From Phycisphaerales bacterium (GTDB lineage: Bacteria; Planctomycetota; Phycisphaerae; UBA1845): 64,000 nucleotides of DNA. Below are positions 18,939 to 27,811 of the stretch, piece after piece; position 1 is the first letter of the stretch; each line of letters starts with the position of its first letter. The DNA lies in assembly GCA_020852275.1 (NCBI GenBank), contig JADZBE010000007.1:124001-188000 (forward strand), read 5' to 3'. Below the pieces are notes generated by a model, which was not told the origin of the DNA, made no database searches, and saw nothing but the letters and a program-made list of their open reading frames with translations. The position numbers and the translations under genes were made by a program.

Positions 18939-20318
18939 ATGAAGAAGAATATTGCATTGCGGGTGTTGTTTGGATGTGCAGTTCTTACCGGAACGTCCTT
19001 CGCATCGGAAACCGTGGGGACGATTGTGACTTATCAGGGGCGGCTCACGGAGGGAGGCCAACCCGCAAGCGGCGCCCACGATTTCAAAGTCTTTCTGTTC
19101 GATGCACTGACCGGCGGAGCACAGATCGCGACAGTGACGAAGAGCAACGTTACGGTCACCAACGGATTGTTCACGTTGGATCTGGATTTTGGACAGGTCT
19201 ACGGCGAAGTGGCGCTGTTCGTGGAGCTTCGCGTCAGCCCCGCCGGGCTGAACCAGTTCGAGACGCTCACGCCGAGGCAACGACTGACGCCGACGCCGTT
19301 TGCCTTGAAGGTACCGGGAATCGACGGGCACTCGCTCAATGCGGCCGACGGCAGCCCGACGGACGCCCTCTTCGTGGACCCTAACGGCAACGTAGGCATC
19401 GGCACGACCGCGCCTACCTCGAAACTGCATGTTACTGGCGGTTCCATTGTGGCGGAGAACATCGGCGATCAGGCCGACCTGCTCTGGCTGGCCAGCGAGC
19501 GCTCCTGGGTCTTCCGTCAGCAGGGAACGGGCGCCGCAGCAGCGCTGAAGCTCCAGAACGTTGGGGGCGGCGGTAACAAGAACTTCCTCATTGAGACCAC
19601 CGGCAATGTCGGCATCGGCACGCTCGCGCCGACCCACACGATGCACATTGCAAACGCCGCGCCCACGATCGCGCTGCAGGACACCGACTCTACGACCCAG
19701 CAGGTCGGATATGTGAGTTATCGCGACTCTGCCAATGCCGAGCGCGCCTGGGTCGGGTACGGCTCACCCGGCGACCCCGACTTCTCCATCGTCAACGCGC
19801 GCCCGGACGGGGACATTGTGCTCGCAGCGTTTGGAGCGGGCGCGGACATCGTGCTCTCGCCGGCCGCGGGCGGCGTCGTGAGCGTCCCGGTGCTCGAGAT
19901 CACCGGCGCGGACCTGGCAGAGAAGTTCCCCACGTCAGATGCGGTTGAACCCGGCATGGTCGTGGCGATCGACCCCGCTAACCCCGGCAAGCTGTGCCTG
20001 GCGCGCGGGGCGTACAACCACTGCGTCGCGGGGATCGTCAGTGGGGCGAACAACTTTCCGGTCGGGGCGGTCCTCGGGAGCGCCGCGGGGCATGAAGACG
20101 CTCCGGCGATCGCCCTCTCCGGTCGCGTCTATGTCTGGTGCGACGCCGGCGCCGATGCGATCAAGCCGGGGGATTTGCTCACGACATCTGACACGCCGGG
20201 TTACGCGATGAAGGCCTCCGACGCGGCGCGATCTCATGGCGCGGTGCTGGGCAAGGCGATGACGGCGCTGGTCGCGGGTGAGAAGGGGCTGGTCCTGGTC
20301 CTGGTGAACCTGCAGTAA
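18939..20318 (+). CDS. Secreted tail-fibre-like protein with GIGTxxP repeats
   Basis: About 459 residues. MKKNIALRVLFGCAVLTGTSFAS is a signal peptide starting at 18939. Two VGIGTxAPTxxxHV/I motifs (NVGIGTTAPTSKLHV and NVGIGTLAPTHTMHI) resemble phage tail-fibre and large surface-fibre proteins. The C-terminal part (ADLAEKFPTSDAVEPGMVVAI, HCVAGIVSGANNFPVGAVLG, LSGRVYVWCDAGADAIKPGD, LLTTSDTPGYAMKA) is a conserved domain found at the ends of many such bacterial fibres. It ends in hydrophobic LVLVLVNLQ. The coding strand is continuous with its neighbours, suggesting a surface-protein operon. The substrate or ligand is unknown. Confidence 0.85.
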   Translation: MKKNIALRVLFGCAVLTGTSFASETVGTIVTYQGRLTEGGQPASGAHDFKVFLFDALTGGAQIATVTKSNVTVTNGLFTLDLDFGQVYGEVALFVELRVSPAGLNQFETLTPRQRLTPTPFALKVPGIDGHSLNAADGSPTDALFVDPNGNVGIGTTAPTSKLHVTGGSIVAENIGDQADLLWLASERSWVFRQQGTGAAAALKLQNVGGGGNKNFLIETTGNVGIGTLAPTHTMHIANAAPTIALQDTDSTTQQVGYVSYRDSANAERAWVGYGSPGDPDFSIVNARPDGDIVLAAFGAGADIVLSPAAGGVVSVPVLEITGADLAEKFPTSDAVEPGMVVAIDPANPGKLCLARGAYNHCVAGIVSGANNFPVGAVLGSAAGHEDAPAIALSGRVYVWCDAGADAIKPGDLLTTSDTPGYAMKASDAARSHGAVLGKAMTALVAGEKGLVLVLVNLQ

Positions 20319-20359
20319 GTGCGTGACGCGATCACAAAACACGCATGTGGAGATTTGAC

Positions 20360-22045
20360 ATGACGACAAGAGCACACGCATCAAGGCTTCTCATCGCACT
20401 AGGCGTCGCTTCGGGAGGGTTCGCATCTGTCGGTCTGGCGAGGGTCAGCGCGCTGGACCCCGCGGCGATCGGCGCTGTTCAATCCGTGGCGGATGGAACG
20501 ACAGTTGGCGCATCGTTCGCTTCGAGCGCGGTCGAAACGGAAGAGGAAGCGCGGCCGGCGTCGGGAGTAAGCGGGGCGCAGGGTGAGGATCTCCCGCGTC
20601 GTGCGGCCGGTCGCCTGGCCGTTCTGACGTCGCCGTTGACCGTGAATACGCGGTCCGTCGCCGAGATGGGCGTACGTCTGGACGTTGCGCCCACGGCGTA
20701 CGACGCGCTGCACGGCGAATCGGCGGTCGTGCTGACCGGCTTCCCGATCTCCGAAACGGATCGCGTCGATCTGGAGCTGGAGCAGTTCCACGCCACGATG
20801 CCGGACACGCAGTTCATGATCGGAACCGATCAAGGCGACGTGGCGGTGGAGCATCCGAAGACGACTCTGTTCCGCGGAAGCGTTGCGGGATTCGAGGGCT
20901 CGTGGGTGTTTCTGGGCGTGACCCCGGACTTCATCAACGGGGTGATTCATCTCGGCGCGAACGAAGAGTACATCCTCAGTCCGATCTCATTGAAGGGGGT
21001 TGTTCCGGGCGACCCGAACCACGGGATTTACAATCGCTTCGCGCCGGAGGCGGTGTTTGCGCCGATCGAGTTCGGATGCGATCCGGAGATTCTCCCGGGG
21101 ACGGAGCTGTATCTGGACGGTTCGGGGGATGACGACGAGTCCATCGCGGGTTTCAGTTGGCGCGTGGCGCGCGTGGCGACCGACGCGGACTTCGAGTTCC
21201 GCAACCGCTTCTCGACGGCCGAACAGGCCATGGAATACTGCGTCGTGCTCCTCGCTTCGATCAGCACGATCTACGAGCGCGACATGAATCTCAAGCTGTC
21301 CGCGGTTTTCGTGCGCGTGTGGGACACGTCCAACGATCCCTATACGGCGGGCAACACCGCCGACGCGCTGGATGAGATGCGCAACTTCTGGAACAACAAC
21401 ATGGGCTCGGTCAGCCGGAGCATCGCCCATCTCTTGTCCGCCAGGAATCTGGGCGGCGGTCGGGCCTCGGTTTCCCAGATTTGCACGAGCAGCTCCTACG
21501 GCGTTAACGGCAACATGACCGGCTCCTTCCCGAGGCCCCTGCGCGACCGCGACAACGGCAACTGGGACGTCGTCGTCTTCGCGCATGAGATGGGTCACAA
21601 CTTCGGAACCCATCACACACACTGCTTCGATCCTCCGCTCGACAAGTGCCACAATGAGGAGGACGGGTGCTGGGGAGGGGAGCGGGTCTGCGGCGTCGGC
21701 ACGATCATGAGCTACTGTCACACGTGCGACGGCGGACTGGCGAACATCGATTTGACGTTTCACCCGTCCTGCTCGGTGGCGATCCGAAACTACGTCGACG
21801 GGCGCGGAAGCTGCGCGCCGCCGGGGCGTGATCCCTGTTTCGTGGATCGAGCCAACGGCGGGGCGGAAGACGGCACGTCCGGACGCCCGTACAACACGGT
21901 TCTGGAGGGCATGTGGTTCGTCATTCCCGGCGCAACGATGCGCATTCAGACGGGGACCTACAACGAAACGTTTCCGCGCACGGGCCTGCTCAACCGCCCG
22001 ATGACGCTGAGCACCACGACGGGAACGGTGAGGATTGGCGGCTGA
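20360..22045 (+). CDS. Secreted metzincin metalloprotease (reprolysin/M12-like)
   Basis: About 561 residues. The signal peptide runs through MTTRAHASRLLIALGVASGGFASVGLA after GTGGAGA. A propeptide-like region (about 25-220) precedes the catalytic domain, which holds the metzincin zinc site HEMGHNFGTHH and a Met-turn GTIMSYCH. Cysteines around the active site (HCFDPPLDKCHNEEDGCW) suggest disulfides. The last 60 residues (NGGAEDGTSGRPYNTVLEG, ATMRIQTGTYNE) look like the start of a parallel beta-helix and end abruptly, so the protein may be a truncated version of a longer one. It probably degrades extracellular protein or matures its surface neighbours (inference). Confidence 0.9.
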   Translation: MTTRAHASRLLIALGVASGGFASVGLARVSALDPAAIGAVQSVADGTTVGASFASSAVETEEEARPASGVSGAQGEDLPRRAAGRLAVLTSPLTVNTRSVAEMGVRLDVAPTAYDALHGESAVVLTGFPISETDRVDLELEQFHATMPDTQFMIGTDQGDVAVEHPKTTLFRGSVAGFEGSWVFLGVTPDFINGVIHLGANEEYILSPISLKGVVPGDPNHGIYNRFAPEAVFAPIEFGCDPEILPGTELYLDGSGDDDESIAGFSWRVARVATDADFEFRNRFSTAEQAMEYCVVLLASISTIYERDMNLKLSAVFVRVWDTSNDPYTAGNTADALDEMRNFWNNNMGSVSRSIAHLLSARNLGGGRASVSQICTSSSYGVNGNMTGSFPRPLRDRDNGNWDVVVFAHEMGHNFGTHHTHCFDPPLDKCHNEEDGCWGGERVCGVGTIMSYCHTCDGGLANIDLTFHPSCSVAIRNYVDGRGSCAPPGRDPCFVDRANGGAEDGTSGRPYNTVLEGMWFVIPGATMRIQTGTYNETFPRTGLLNRPMTLSTTTGTVRIGG

Positions 22046-22097
22046 CCCATCCGAGGCGACTGCCGCGATCGCAATAGCATGGAAAGGATAATGTCAT

Positions 22098-22598
22098 ATG
22101 AAGCAGACACCTGTGATGATAGTAGGAATGGTTTCCGTATTGTGGATCGGCGGGGCCTTTCCGGTGCTGGCCCAGGAGTTCGCCGTGGATTGGTTCACTT
22201 TGGACGGCGGCGGCGGAATGCTCAGCACAAGTACGAGTTACAACCTGGGCGGAACAATCGCCCAGCCCGACGCTGGGGTGATGTCCGGCGCCCGTTTCGC
22301 GGTCAGTGGAGGGTTCTGGCCTGGCGCGGGTGACGGATGCGCCGGGACCGAGCGCGTCGCCAAGGCGAGTTGCAAAGACCGCAACGGCGACAATCAGCTC
22401 AAGGTCATCCTCGCCGGCGGCCACGAGGGCGACTCATTCACCGTAACGCTTACGGACGGATCCACCAAGTCGGGAACCCTCAACCAACGCGGTAAGGGCA
22501 AGGCCAAGTTTAACAACCGCCCGCCCGGCGATGCTGCACTCGCGACAGCCCAGTGGGGCTGCGGAGCGGTGAATGAAAAGAACTACTCATGTCCATGA
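22098..22598 (+). CDS. Small secreted protein with DGGGG...GGFWPG motif and C-terminal Cys domain
   Basis: About 166 residues. After a signal peptide (MKQTPVMIVGMVSVLWIGGAFPVLA) comes DWFTLDGGGGMLSTSTSYNL with GTIAQPDAGVMSG and GGFWPG, a short module that I know from many secreted planctomycete proteins. The rest is the Cys-rich domain (C-x13-C, NQRGKGKAKFNNRPPGD, WGCGAVNEKNYSCP), which matches the tails of the proteins at 17894 and 61906. The small size makes it almost a bare pairing of the two modules. AAAGGA lies upstream of ATG 22098. It is the last gene of the surface run. Confidence 0.8.
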   Translation: MKQTPVMIVGMVSVLWIGGAFPVLAQEFAVDWFTLDGGGGMLSTSTSYNLGGTIAQPDAGVMSGARFAVSGGFWPGAGDGCAGTERVAKASCKDRNGDNQLKVILAGGHEGDSFTVTLTDGSTKSGTLNQRGKGKAKFNNRPPGDAALATAQWGCGAVNEKNYSCP

Positions 22599-22757
22599 AA
22601 AACATGGACAGGCGGGTATTCGGGTCGCATCGAGACCGCCCACCGTGTTCGGAATCTGTGGGAGTTTCGCAACCGACGTTTCATACGCCCGAGGTTACCC
22701 GGGCGATCATGGAGCAGGCTGGAATCGGCCCTTGGTGCATCGCGCATGTCGTGGGGC

Positions 22758-22917
22758 GTGCCACTGCTCTGTGAGCAGTGGGGATGTTAGGAGTGAGTGC
22801 TCTGCAGGCCGCGTGACGCTGGGGGCGTGCCACTGCTCTGTGAGCAGTAAAATGATGCGAGTGAGTGCTCGGAAGGCCGCGCGACGTCGGGAAGCACTGC
22901 TCGCAGAGCAGTGGCAC
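22758..22917. repeat. 91-bp inverted-repeat element, copy C, preceded by a partial copy
   Basis: The complete copy is 22827-22917, again exactly 91 bp, and shares most of its spacer with copy B (ATGATGCGAGTGAGTGCTCG). The left two-thirds of another copy lies directly upstream at 22758-22825. It is followed by a short 3' tRNA-Pro remnant. Confidence 0.85.
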
Positions 22918-22973
22918 ACGCGCAGAGCAGTGGCACGCGAGCAGACACCTCGGAATGTCGATAGTGCCACCCA

Positions 22974-23000
22974 GCCGGGTGCGAACCCTGTCGCCCCAAC
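22974..23000 (+). pseudogene. 3' remnant of tRNA-Pro
   Basis: GCGAACCCTGTCGCCCCAAC followed by CTTTCAC aligns with the T-arm, acceptor 3' strand and downstream flank of the intact tRNA-Pro. The 5' half is deleted. Upstream GACACCTCG also matches the region before the intact gene, so this is a third copy of the same block with an internal deletion. Confidence 0.65.
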
Positions 23001-23058
23001 GGCTTTCACATTTGCGGATATCCGCAGGAACGAGCCTGGAAGTTCGCTTCTCCCCATG

Positions 23059-23697
23059 TCATGAGATCCTGCGGACAGGCTGGCGCAGCACCGTTCTTTG
23101 CTTCTCCGGCGCCACGCGGTTCGGGTCCGTCAGGTAGATCTCATGGTGATGCCCGTTGGGAACCAGATTGCGCGCGGGCAAGAACTCCGCGTGCAGCCGG
23201 GCAAGCGTCTCGGTCTCCGCGACGGGCGGGCCGACGTGCATGATCTGAACGCTCAACCCTTCGCGATAACTTTCGAGCCGCAGACTGGCCGGGGGGTCGC
23301 CGGGCCAGGCTTTCGTCGCGCCGAGCCGCGCCTTGGTCGCGCTGAGTGCGTCCTCGAACATCTCCGCCGTCAACCAGTCCGGCTCGTACACGATCATCAT
23401 CCGCCAGTGCAGCCTGTCCCGGTTTCCGTGGATGAAGTCCTGCACGTCGTCGGCCCACCACAAACCCTCCAGCGGCGGCTGAACAAAGTTCTCGCCCATG
23501 CGCTCTCGTGCGATGCTCTTGATCGGGTGGATCACCGCGAACAGCCACTTCACAGCGTGGTCCAGCGTCGCGCGATCCGCGGCGCCGTGCCCGTCGATCA
23601 TGACGTACCGCATCTCAGGCACCTCCAACAGCACGAAATCCTCTGTCGGCGGCAGGTACAGCTCCTTGAGCCTGGCCTGCATCTGAGCCTCTTTCAC
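23059..23697 (-). CDS. GyrI-like small-molecule-binding domain protein
   Basis: About 212 residues. It resembles the GyrI-like/SOUL-type two-fold beta-alpha domain family: FVLLEVPEMRYVMIDGHG near the N-terminus, LEGLWWADD in the middle and a C-terminal SVQIMHVGPPVAETETLARLH with HHEIYLTDPNRVAPEKQRTVLRQPV, a characteristic ending. Family members bind small molecules or act as MDR-regulator-like sensors; the ligand is unknown. I start it at the GTG at 23697 because GAGGAGGG lies seven bases upstream; an ATG upstream at 23805 adds unlikely residues. It lies downstream of the gene at 23806 on the same strand. Confidence 0.8.
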   Translation of the reverse strand: MKEAQMQARLKELYLPPTEDFVLLEVPEMRYVMIDGHGAADRATLDHAVKWLFAVIHPIKSIARERMGENFVQPPLEGLWWADDVQDFIHGNRDRLHWRMMIVYEPDWLTAEMFEDALSATKARLGATKAWPGDPPASLRLESYREGLSVQIMHVGPPVAETETLARLHAEFLPARNLVPNGHHHEIYLTDPNRVAPEKQRTVLRQPVRRIS

Positions 23698-23805
23698 CGT
23701 CGGTCCCTCCTCATTCAAGCCAGGGTTTGGCGGGCTATGCGATGCCCGGCAGGTGTGCGTTGGCCAGCAATACAGGGGGGCAGCCGGCGTGCCGTCGAAC
23801 TCCAA

Positions 23806-25503
23806 TCACTTCCCCGAATGTGAAACTTCGCCCCTGACGGTGTCCGCAAACGGCCCGATCTGCTCATAGTCTCCGCGCCACGTTGTGTACATGACGCCGG
23901 TGACACCCTTGACGTCCCGCGCGGCCGTCAACCAGTCGAGCACTTGCGTCGGCGGAGCGTCGTAGTAACCCGCGATGAGCAGGGGGTTGCCGCGATCGGC
24001 GAACCATTTCAAGCTCTCGGCGCGTTTTTCCAGATACCACACGGCCACGATGACCTTGGGGTCAAGTCCTTCCCATGACCGGGCGAGATCGCCGCGGACG
24101 AGGTAGTAGTCCTGCCCGGCATTGTGATGGGGATCAAACATGTCGCTCCAGACGTACAGAGTCGCATCCGGTGCGACTTCGCGCACCATTGAAGTGCACT
24201 GCCTCAGATTCTCAGCCAGGATCTGCCCGGCGGTGAGATGGCGCTTCTGACAGGCATCGCACCAGTTCAGGACGCGAATCTCATCGTGAGACATGAAATA
24301 CGCCGAGGCGCCGAAGGCTTCATGCACGCGACGCATGTGATCGCGCAGGATTTCCAGCGTCTTCGGCTCCGACGGGCAGATCATGGCCTGTCCGTCATGA
24401 ATGGTGATCGCGTGATAATACGAGACTCGAAGCCGCGAGCCGTCCGGCAGTTTCTTTACCCCGGCGTCCGTGAGGCGAATCACCGGCGGTTCGTGCCAGA
24501 CGTCGTACTCGCCGGGCCAGGGATGCACGCCCATGTCGGGATCGACGACGCGCTCGAAGTCCTGGCCTTCGATCCAGGCAACCGGGTCGCGCGCGTCGCC
24601 GGTCATTTCGCGATGGACGGTCAGCGGAGCGCCGGGCCGGCGCACAACATTCAGCAGACCGATCTCCTCCACTTTCGCGTCGTCCCACCAAAGCGATCCG
24701 CTGCGACCATCCCAGCAGCCCAGATAAAGCGCGACCTCTGTGTGATCCAGCGAGTTGAACACAGTATGGTGAACGGTCCAGTCCTGCGTGGGCTTGACGC
24801 CGAGGTTGATGAATGTGAGCGCGCGACCATCGGCGAGGATTTTGGCTTCCGGCGTGCCGGCGAAGTCGGCGGTTTTCACGCGAACACTGACGTGATACTG
24901 GCGAAACGGCGCGACGTTGAGTTTCTGCACAATGCGCGCGTTGCGCCCATTCGGGTCGGCGACCCGCGCGGCGCCGGCGTCCGCCGTTACACATTCGTCC
25001 TTCCAGTCCCAGCGCGACAGGTCGTTGAAGTCTCCTCCCTTCAGCTCCACGCGCGGCTCAGGCTCGTGCCGGGCCACGTTCCTGTGCACGACGAACAGCG
25101 CCTCGCGCACCGGCAAGGCTTCCACCAGGTTGGGATCGCGGGACAGAATGTCGTTGGAATATCCGATGGGCATCACCGCGGGCACCAGCGTCAGCCTCAG
25201 CTCGCGCGCCAGCGCCTTGACGCGATCGACGTTGTGGAAGTAACGCGGCTCCATATCGACCAGCCGGCAGAATTTGGAATCCGCCAGCAGCACATGCGTA
25301 TATCCCATCTTCGCCGCGCGCCGCCAGAGGTCGTCAAGTTTGGCGACGTTTTCATCGACCAGGAGATTCGTCGGACAATACAACCACAGTTGGCTACTGG
25401 ATGCAGATTGCCCGGCCTGTTCGCCCGGCGCGGGATTCGGTCCTCGATCCGTCGCAAGCCCATACGCGAGAACGGATGCCGCGAAAACATGCAGGGTCTG
25501 CAT
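23806..25503 (-). CDS. Secreted glycoside-hydrolase-like TIM-barrel protein with jelly-roll insert
   Basis: About 565 residues. A short N-terminal hydrophobic stretch suggests secretion. Residues about 35-150 and 370-560 fit a (beta/alpha)8 fold seen in GH20-like or alpha-glucuronidase-like enzymes: YTHVLLADSKFCRLVDMEPRYF, YFMSHDEIRVLNWCDACQKR (an acidic pair), DATLYVWSDMFDPHHNA and YYDAPPTQVLDWLTAA. Residues about 150-270 resemble a carbohydrate-binding jelly roll (VELKGGDFNDLSRWDWK, VALYLGCWDGRSGSLWWDDA). The catalytic residues are not certain. AGGAGA precedes ATG 25503. The substrate is unknown; it is probably extracellular polysaccharide. Confidence 0.65.
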   Translation of the reverse strand: MQTLHVFAASVLAYGLATDRGPNPAPGEQAGQSASSSQLWLYCPTNLLVDENVAKLDDLWRRAAKMGYTHVLLADSKFCRLVDMEPRYFHNVDRVKALARELRLTLVPAVMPIGYSNDILSRDPNLVEALPVREALFVVHRNVARHEPEPRVELKGGDFNDLSRWDWKDECVTADAGAARVADPNGRNARIVQKLNVAPFRQYHVSVRVKTADFAGTPEAKILADGRALTFINLGVKPTQDWTVHHTVFNSLDHTEVALYLGCWDGRSGSLWWDDAKVEEIGLLNVVRRPGAPLTVHREMTGDARDPVAWIEGQDFERVVDPDMGVHPWPGEYDVWHEPPVIRLTDAGVKKLPDGSRLRVSYYHAITIHDGQAMICPSEPKTLEILRDHMRRVHEAFGASAYFMSHDEIRVLNWCDACQKRHLTAGQILAENLRQCTSMVREVAPDATLYVWSDMFDPHHNAGQDYYLVRGDLARSWEGLDPKVIVAVWYLEKRAESLKWFADRGNPLLIAGYYDAPPTQVLDWLTAARDVKGVTGVMYTTWRGDYEQIGPFADTVRGEVSHSGK

Positions 25504-25641
25504 CGCAAAGTCTCCTGAGCACGGTAAGGGCGTTGACCCCCACCGGCTTCAGAACAAACCTTGAATTCAGGATCACATGGATAGCGCGCGATGACCTTCA
25601 CACAGCACATTTCTGGCAACGGCGCGCCGTTCGTGTTGAAG

Positions 25642-27285
25642 TCAGCGATCGTCAGCCATGTGTCCGTGAAGCGTGAGCGCCGTGGCGGCCGTGACCTTCA
25701 CACGAATCAGCCCGCCAATCAGGCGCCGATCACCGGGAAAGACCACGATGCGATCCGTTCGCGTGCGTCCCACGAGCTGATTGGACTGCTTCCAATCTCC
25801 CGGGCGGCGCACCGCGCGGTGCGCTTCTTCACCGTGGGCGAGAACGCCTGTGGCCTGATCCACTCCAGGGGGCGCGGATGCAAGCGATCCCAAGGCCATC
25901 AGGTCGATTTCACGTCGCCGGTGCATCGCCTGTCTGGCCGTGCCACCCTCTCCGTTTCGAGCGGCCGGGGCGAATCCTGGTGACCCAACCTCGCCGTCTG
26001 ACCGATCCACTTCACATCCCCGATCCTGCTCGCTTTCCTGCGCCTTGATCGCCGCCTTGCTGTAGCCCTCGACGAGCACCTCAACCGTCTGGCCGATGAG
26101 CTTCTGCGTCTCCTCGAATGAGATGCGCTCCTGCACTTTCAGCAGCCGCAGGTTCCTCTCGCGCTTGACGGCCTCGGGAACGTCGTCGGCGAGGCGTTTC
26201 TCGGCCACGGTGTCCGGTCGCGGGCTGTACTTGAATACGAAAATGTTCTTGAACCGGCAGCGCTGCACGAGCGCGACGGATTCCTCGAACTCTTCGTCGG
26301 TTTCCCCGCAGAATCCGACGATAAAGTCGCTTGCCAGCGCGATGCCCGGCACCTTGTCCCTCGCGCGATCGACCAGCTCGACGTACTGCCGCACGCTGTT
26401 CATTCTCCTCATGCGCTTCAGCACGGGGTCGCTTCCGCTCTGCGCGGGAATGTGCAGATACTCGCACACCTTGGGCAACTCGCGCATGGCGTCGAGGATG
26501 TCGTCGGTGAAGTCGCCCGGGTAACTGGTGACGAACCGCACGCGCTCCAGCCCGGGCACGTCGTTGACCCGCGCGAGCAGGTCGGAGAACCGCACCGGAC
26601 TCCCGCCCTCCTGATGCAGATAGCTGTTGATCGTCTGCCCGACCAGCGTGACCTCCTTGCAGCCGCGATCCGAGAGCATCTTCGCTTCATCGACGATGGC
26701 CTGCGCCGGACGGCTGCGCTCGGCGCCGCGCGTGAAGGGAACGACGCAGAAAGTGCAGAACTTGTCGCAGCCGCGCTGCACGCGGATGTACGCCTGCAGC
26801 ACGTTCTCAGGCACGGGGTCGCGGGAGAGATCGAGCGCCTCGACGGAGTCGAACTCGAGCGCGCGCTGCAGCGGCGTGCTTTTCCGTGACAAGGACTGCG
26901 ACAGCGCCACCGCCCGCGTGCGATGTTCGCGCACGTCTTCGATCATTGCGGGGATCTTGTTCAGCTCGCCCGGTCCGCAGATCAGGTCCACGTGCGGCAT
27001 CTTGGCGACCAGCCCGTCCGGGTCGCGCTCCGCCATGCAGCCGATGACGCCGATGATCGTTTCCGGTCGCCCGGCCTTGCGCTTCTTGAGGGCGCCCAGG
27101 TGCGAAAGGGCCTTCTGCTCCGCATGATCGCGCACACTGCACGTGTTGATGAGCACGACGTCCGCTTGCCGCGCGTCCTGCGTCGTCTCATAACCGAGCC
27201 TGCGAAGCTGCCCTTCGACGAGTTCGCTGTCCAGCACGTTCATCTGGCAGCCGAGCGTTTCAATGTACAGACGTTTGGGTTGCAC
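25642..27285 (-). CDS. miaB: tRNA-2-methylthio-N6-dimethylallyladenosine synthase MiaB
   Basis: About 547 residues. It has the UPF0004 N-domain with cluster cysteines C13, C49 and C83, and a radical-SAM domain with C173, C177 and C180 (RGCDKFCTFC) plus the expected HIPAQSGSDPVLKRMRR and DFIVGFCGET. It adds a methylthio group to i6A37 of tRNAs. The C-terminal TRAM domain is split: VEVLVEGYSKAAIKAQ is separated from NQLVGRTRTDRIVVF by about 75-80 extra residues, absent from the usual 440-480-residue enzyme. No ATG fits; GTG 27285 lies just before the conserved KRLYIETLGCQMN, with GGAG upstream, and GTG 27318 is an alternative. Confidence 0.92.
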   Translation of the reverse strand: MQPKRLYIETLGCQMNVLDSELVEGQLRRLGYETTQDARQADVVLINTCSVRDHAEQKALSHLGALKKRKAGRPETIIGVIGCMAERDPDGLVAKMPHVDLICGPGELNKIPAMIEDVREHRTRAVALSQSLSRKSTPLQRALEFDSVEALDLSRDPVPENVLQAYIRVQRGCDKFCTFCVVPFTRGAERSRPAQAIVDEAKMLSDRGCKEVTLVGQTINSYLHQEGGSPVRFSDLLARVNDVPGLERVRFVTSYPGDFTDDILDAMRELPKVCEYLHIPAQSGSDPVLKRMRRMNSVRQYVELVDRARDKVPGIALASDFIVGFCGETDEEFEESVALVQRCRFKNIFVFKYSPRPDTVAEKRLADDVPEAVKRERNLRLLKVQERISFEETQKLIGQTVEVLVEGYSKAAIKAQESEQDRGCEVDRSDGEVGSPGFAPAARNGEGGTARQAMHRRREIDLMALGSLASAPPGVDQATGVLAHGEEAHRAVRRPGDWKQSNQLVGRTRTDRIVVFPGDRRLIGGLIRVKVTAATALTLHGHMADDR

Positions 27286-27724
27286 GAGACCCGGTTCTCC
27301 GTTTGTGAAATCTTTCACACATGGTAAGGCGAACACCGGCCGAGTCCAAACGCGGGGCCGACCGATGCTCCCATCGCCGTGTTCGCCCGATGCTCGCCGA
27401 CGGCATGCGGAAAGAAACCCCTTGTTTTCAGCCTGAATCGAGTGGGCGGGCGCAAGTGCCATCGCCTTGGCATCCGGCGAATGCCCCAAGCTTCGTGCCG
27501 CACGGAACGATGCTCTTGACGCGGACGCATCAAACGACCGCGAGGTGGAATAATTCTTTTCACGCCGCTTCTAAAGTTCCGCGGCTTTGCCGATGTCCCT
27601 TGTACAAGCAAGTGCCGACTCCCGGCTCGGACGTCGCGGGCACGTCTTACGCGACGCGAGTGCCACACAAATGGCACGCACAAAGCTCACGGCTTGTGCC
27701 TGCCGAATATGGAGGCCTGGTGCG

Positions 27725-27802
27725 ATGTTGAGCTGCATTGGCTGGATCGTGGACTGGCTGGAAGGCTGGGTTCCGTTCATCCACATCGGAACGGAGGCAT
27801 AG
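27725..27802 (+). CDS. Possible 25-residue amphipathic peptide
   Basis: ATG 27725 follows GGAGG at 12 bases and encodes MLSCIGWIVDWLEGWVPFIH with a short tail, ending in TAG. It is Trp- and Ile-rich and amphipathic, like small membrane-binding peptides. No homology can be claimed. It lies just before another small frame (27812-27940). Confidence 0.25.
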   Translation: MLSCIGWIVDWLEGWVPFIHIGTEA

Positions 27803-27811
27803 CCGCAAGCC

